Notes under the pieces: model-generated
Database searches by the model: none
What the model saw: only the letters and a program-made list of their open reading frames with translations
What the model was told of the DNA's origin: nothing
Program-made: the position numbers and the translations under genes
From: Pholis gunnellus
Taxonomy: Eukaryota; Chordata; Actinopteri; Perciformes; Pholidae
Assembly: GCA_910591455.2 (NCBI GenBank)
Contig: OU342824.1
Location: 124,001 to 188,000, forward strand
Length of the DNA stretch: 64,000 nt
Direction of reading: 5' to 3'
Shown here: in pieces, positions 62,101 to 64,000 of the stretch
How positions within the stretch are numbered: the stretch's first letter is position 1
How the letters are laid out: every line of letters begins with the position of its first letter

Positions 62101-63482
62101 TTATAGTTGTTTAAACGAGACACACCTTGCTCATTTTCAGGTTCATACTTGTATTTTGGGTTTCTATTAGAACATGTTTACATTCTTAAATGTTAAAAAT
62201 ATACCTCTGTCTGAAACACTTAATTTTAGCGCCTGTCTCTTTAAGCCCCCCTCCCGAAAGAGGCCAGTCTGCTCTGATTGGTCTGTGTTATCCGGTCTTT
62301 CACATACTGTCTCTTTCTTGACAGCATCACTGCAGCCGGGGATTCTGGGATTGTAGTGTCAACTACATGGAGTTTAGTGGCCCTTCTACCGATGACTCTA
62401 TAGTTTGGACATCACAAGCTTACGGAAGTCCTGACGGCTCGTTTAAAGGCACAGATTCTAAAGCAGGCTGTGTGCATTTCTCCGCGAATAGAGCGTTTTG
62501 ATACTTTCACAGTATTTATAAAGCACCAAGACCCGCTTTATAATAAAAGAAGACAAGGAAATAAGTGGCAAATACTCCACTATGTTCACCAGTTAGTCTC
62601 CAACAGGGTCTGTCTGCTGTTTGATGCTGAGCAGGTGGTGTACAATGGGTTTATGGAGCTTTTTCACTGACAACAGATGAACAACAGCTAACAAGCTATG
62701 TAGAACTGAAGGGAACTGCAGAGTTGGGTGATAGTTCTCTGTGAGTCCATTATTACAACTTCCGCACTACATCTAGTCATTTGATTCACCAACACATTTT
62801 CATTCCCAAGTCATGACATACCGACGCATGGTAAGTAACCTTACGTTTCTAACTGACGCTCTAGGTACCCCTCTAGTGTCAGTTTTCTGCTTGTAACATG
62901 CATAGTGTCTCTTTTAAAAATAAACTTCTAACGTATGTTTACTCTTTAGGTTTACTTATGCAACAAAAGATTTAAGGTTAGGTTTAGGAAAAGATTGTGG
63001 TTTGGGTTAAAATAAGTACGTTTGTTACGTAACAGACACGTTACACACGTACAGTGGTCTCCTGGGTGAAAGTCTGTGTTTGTTTGTTTGGCAAAAATAT
63101 GTTCAAGTGTCCACATCAGGTATAATACCTGATAGCATGTACCTTTTACCTTGTACCGTTTACCTCGCAAGCATCGAGATAGAGGAGAAAAATAGTGCCG
63201 CATAAATAACTTTCAACAGATCAATTTTCAATCTATTCCCTTTATCAGCACACAGACACAGCTCCTTGCAGTGCCTTACCGCAGTGCTTGTTGTTCTGAA
63301 TATGTTATTACTTCTCATATGCTGCTAAAGGGGGTATGTGAGAAATTTAGGTTTCCCTCTCTTGCCTGATATTAACAGCCCTGCTATAACATTACCTTAT
63401 AAAATAGGAGGATGAAATTGATTGCAAAGGCAACAAACAGCGCCAGCATCCTCATGTTGTAGAAGTTCCTGGCAAAGTAGTT
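46465..63482 (-). CDS. ryr2: Ryanodine receptor 2, C-terminal 13 exons (pore and C-terminal domain)
   Basis: Sarcoplasmic-reticulum Ca2+ release channel. Exons: 63396-63482, 61816-62085, 61481-61611, 61218-61260, 59115-59248, 57271-57331, 55874-56020, 54191-54325, 50262-50418, 48132-48196, 47873-47973, 46974-47025, 46465-46560. They total 492 residues plus TGA, with consistent phases. S1 is in NMRMLALFVAFAINFILLFYK(split over the first exon end), S2 in LHTVISFFCIIGYYCL, S3-S4 in the 55874 exon, S5 in LVLTVGLLAVVVYLYTVVAF. Pore loop and S6 are in the 50262 exon (GVRAGGGIGDQIEDP, then FFFFVIVILLAII). The end has the CFICG...H zinc site and finishes QYEDQLN. VSTSS..VVE after S1, VLEESSGYMEP and the QLN end favour RYR2 over RYR1 and RYR3. 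The filter-adjacent residue is Gln (Glu in mammals). The intron after 61816 has a GC donor. The gene continues beyond the right edge. Confidence 0.95.
47031..47109. repeat. (CA)n microsatellite abutting a ryr2 acceptor
   Basis: About 79 bases of uninterrupted CA. On the gene strand it is (TG)n followed by TTTCAG, with the acceptor of the exon 46974-47025 only five bases from the repeat. Confidence 0.95.
48393..49192. mobile_element. PIF/Harbinger-like element with transposase N-terminal remnant
   Basis: Inverted ends AATGTTGTGTTCACACC and complement AATGCTGTATTCACACC. Inside, the plus-strand frame 48549-48743 reads MAEIAIIAACYMLR, then HHVWVHNI, like the start of Harbinger transposases (short hydrophobic start, then basic residues and WVH). 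The rest is lost. It lies in the ryr2 intron between the 50262 and 48132 exons. Confidence 0.55.
49500..49710. repeat. LINE-related fragment
   Basis: Shares the CAGCCAGTGTAGAGAGGCG and TTTGTACAAGCTAAAG-type text of fish LINE 3' regions. A related but different fragment is at 55040-55580. No coding potential is left. Confidence 0.4.
50201..50249. repeat. (TG)n tract just inside the intron after the ryr2 pore exon
   Basis: Imperfect TG repeat, pure from 50231 to 50249. On the gene strand it is a CA repeat starting 13 bases after the donor of exon 50262-50418 (GG|GTGAGAG). Confidence 0.9.
51535..51574. repeat. Perfect 18-bp GC-rich hairpin
   Basis: The arm of seven C, TCTAG and six C (51535-51552) is followed by a 4-base loop AAAT and the exact complementary arm (51557-51574). 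It lies in a ryr2 intron in otherwise AT-rich sequence, and a transposon-like repeat follows. Confidence 0.92.
52020..52712 (+). repeat. Interspersed repeat family D, copy 1
   Basis: Aligns with 56480-57016 in direct orientation, e.g. GCGCAAATCGGCC, GGCCCAGGCTCTCAAAATGA, GAACACTATTAGTGATAAAA and the terminal GGCCTAGGGTTTAAGAGG. It is non-coding, in the ryr2 intron between the 54191 and 50262 exons. Confidence 0.85.
53450..54150. repeat. Composite repeat: family B copy and family A end
   Basis: The part at 53690-53985 matches 24660-25015 in blocks. The end (about 54080-54140, CAATGGACAATGTCGCAGTGAC) resembles the complement of the family A terminus. An open frame of 132 residues at 53450-53848 resembles no family I know and probably reads through repeat sequence. 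Confidence 0.45.
55040..55580. repeat. LINE-related 3' fragment
   Basis: Contains the TTATATAGCACTTTAAAAAG, CAGAGCCGAGGACCC and GGGGAGCCAGTGTAAGGATG text typical of fish LINE 3' portions, from memory. It lies in the ryr2 intron between the 55874 and 54191 exons. Confidence 0.5.
56480..57016 (+). repeat. Interspersed repeat family D, copy 2
   Basis: Direct repeat of 52020-52712. Its right edge reads GGTTCAAGAGGTTAA, which would suit a TTAA insertion site, but the left edge is not defined. It lies in the ryr2 intron between the 57271 and 55874 exons. Confidence 0.85.
57398..59032. other. ryr2 intron
   Basis: Most of the intron between the 59115 and 57271 exons. It shows no repeat ends, RNA gene or coding signal that I recognise. 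Confidence 0.45.
59033..59104. repeat. (CA)n microsatellite next to a ryr2 donor
   Basis: Seventy-two bases of uninterrupted CA. On the gene strand it is (TG)n starting 11 bases after the donor of exon 59115-59248 (CTGCTGT|GTGAGTA). Confidence 0.95.
60186..61191. mobile_element. MITE-like element with nested repeat family A copy
   Basis: Inverted ends GGGGCCGTATTCA and complement at 61191 define the outer element. The inner part at about 60330-60800 is repeat family A in reverse orientation relative to 8126-8520. The outer element is non-coding and resembles Harbinger-type MITEs in its G-starting ends. It lies in the ryr2 intron between the 61218 and 59115 exons. Confidence 0.6.
62086..63395. 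other. ryr2 intron with diffuse repeat
   Basis: Intron between the first two ryr2 exons of the window. About 62800-63080 holds TAAGGTTAGGTTTAGG and GTTACGTAACAGACACG text related to the repeat near 27480-27700. Nothing else was recognised. Confidence 0.45.
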
Positions 63483-64000
63483 CTGCAGGGGAGACAGAAA
63501 GAAGAGCTACTAATGTTTGGTCTGGATGTTCCACACTCAAAACCAGGTGTTGGACTTCCAACTTTACTCCTAAAAACTGCGTCAACTTCAGATGAGCATT
63601 GTCTGTCAACAAAAAGTGGGGGGTCCTCTTTCTGTGTAAGTTAATACAAGTAAATATGAGAATTCAGCAGGCTTGACCATTAGAGTTCTATTTTTACAAA
63701 TTTAGTGGGTATCTTCCAAAGTTACAGCCTTTTTAGTTTGACATTTCCCTCTTTGTGCTACCCTGGACGGCGTTCCCGTGCAGAGCTGCAGTGGGGGGGT
63801 GGTAAAACAAAGAGGGAATTTGGTTCTAAAAATGCTATAACACTAAAAGACCTGTTTAACCCAGCCAGCTAATCTCATATTAGTTTTAGCTGAACTTCAG
63901 AATGCCTTTTGACACAGAACGAGGACGGTGGTATTTGTTCCAGACCACATTGGAATCACATTAGGAGGGGACCTCATTCTGGCCAGTATAAGCAGGAGTT

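Overview
The window is vertebrate nuclear DNA, and the evidence points to a teleost fish. It holds parts or all of three multi-exon genes, all read right to left on the minus strand: the 3' end of a ryanodine receptor (ryr2, 63482 to 46465), a complete muscarinic M3 receptor (chrm3, 31214 to 25835), and the 5' two-thirds of a formin (fmn2, 12282 to 425, continuing off the left edge). RYR2-CHRM3-FMN2 is the order and orientation of human 1q43, packed here into 64 kb. Exons were placed by matching protein homology, GT/AG (once GC/AG) borders and codon phase. All three chains stay in frame across every junction. chrm3 has a five-exon coding region where the mammalian gene has one coding exon, which fits a teleost copy known for intron gain.

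Layout. 1-12.3 kb: fmn2 exons from the giant N-terminal exon to the start of FH2, with two related hAT elements on either side of one 50-nt exon. 12.3-25.8 kb: fmn2-chrm3 intergenic, dense in transposons. A hAT element with a perfect 8-bp target duplication (14930-19644) is split, inside its own terminal repeat, by a 3.8-kb element (15803-19631) that carries an intact four-exon BEN-domain gene and no transposase. To its right lie PIF/Harbinger pieces and a young 0.2-kb copy of the chrm3 3' end. 25.8-31.2 kb: chrm3. 31.2-45.3 kb: intergenic with hAT elements, a LINE with a 13-bp target duplication, a candidate 5' untranslated exon of chrm3, and long AT-rich stretches where I see nothing. 45.3-64 kb: the last 13 coding exons of ryr2 (channel pore and C-terminal domain), with transposons and microsatellites in the introns.

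Biology. ryr2 is the intracellular Ca2+ release channel. chrm3 is a Gq-coupled receptor that raises Ca2+ through IP3. fmn2 nucleates actin. Nothing in the sequence shows shared regulation, so the linkage is best read as conserved synteny. The main items for follow-up are the BEN-domain element, a Glu-to-Gln change beside the ryr2 selectivity filter, a GC-AG intron in ryr2, and several splice sites that abut microsatellites, including the chrm3 acceptor formed at the edge of a tetranucleotide repeat.
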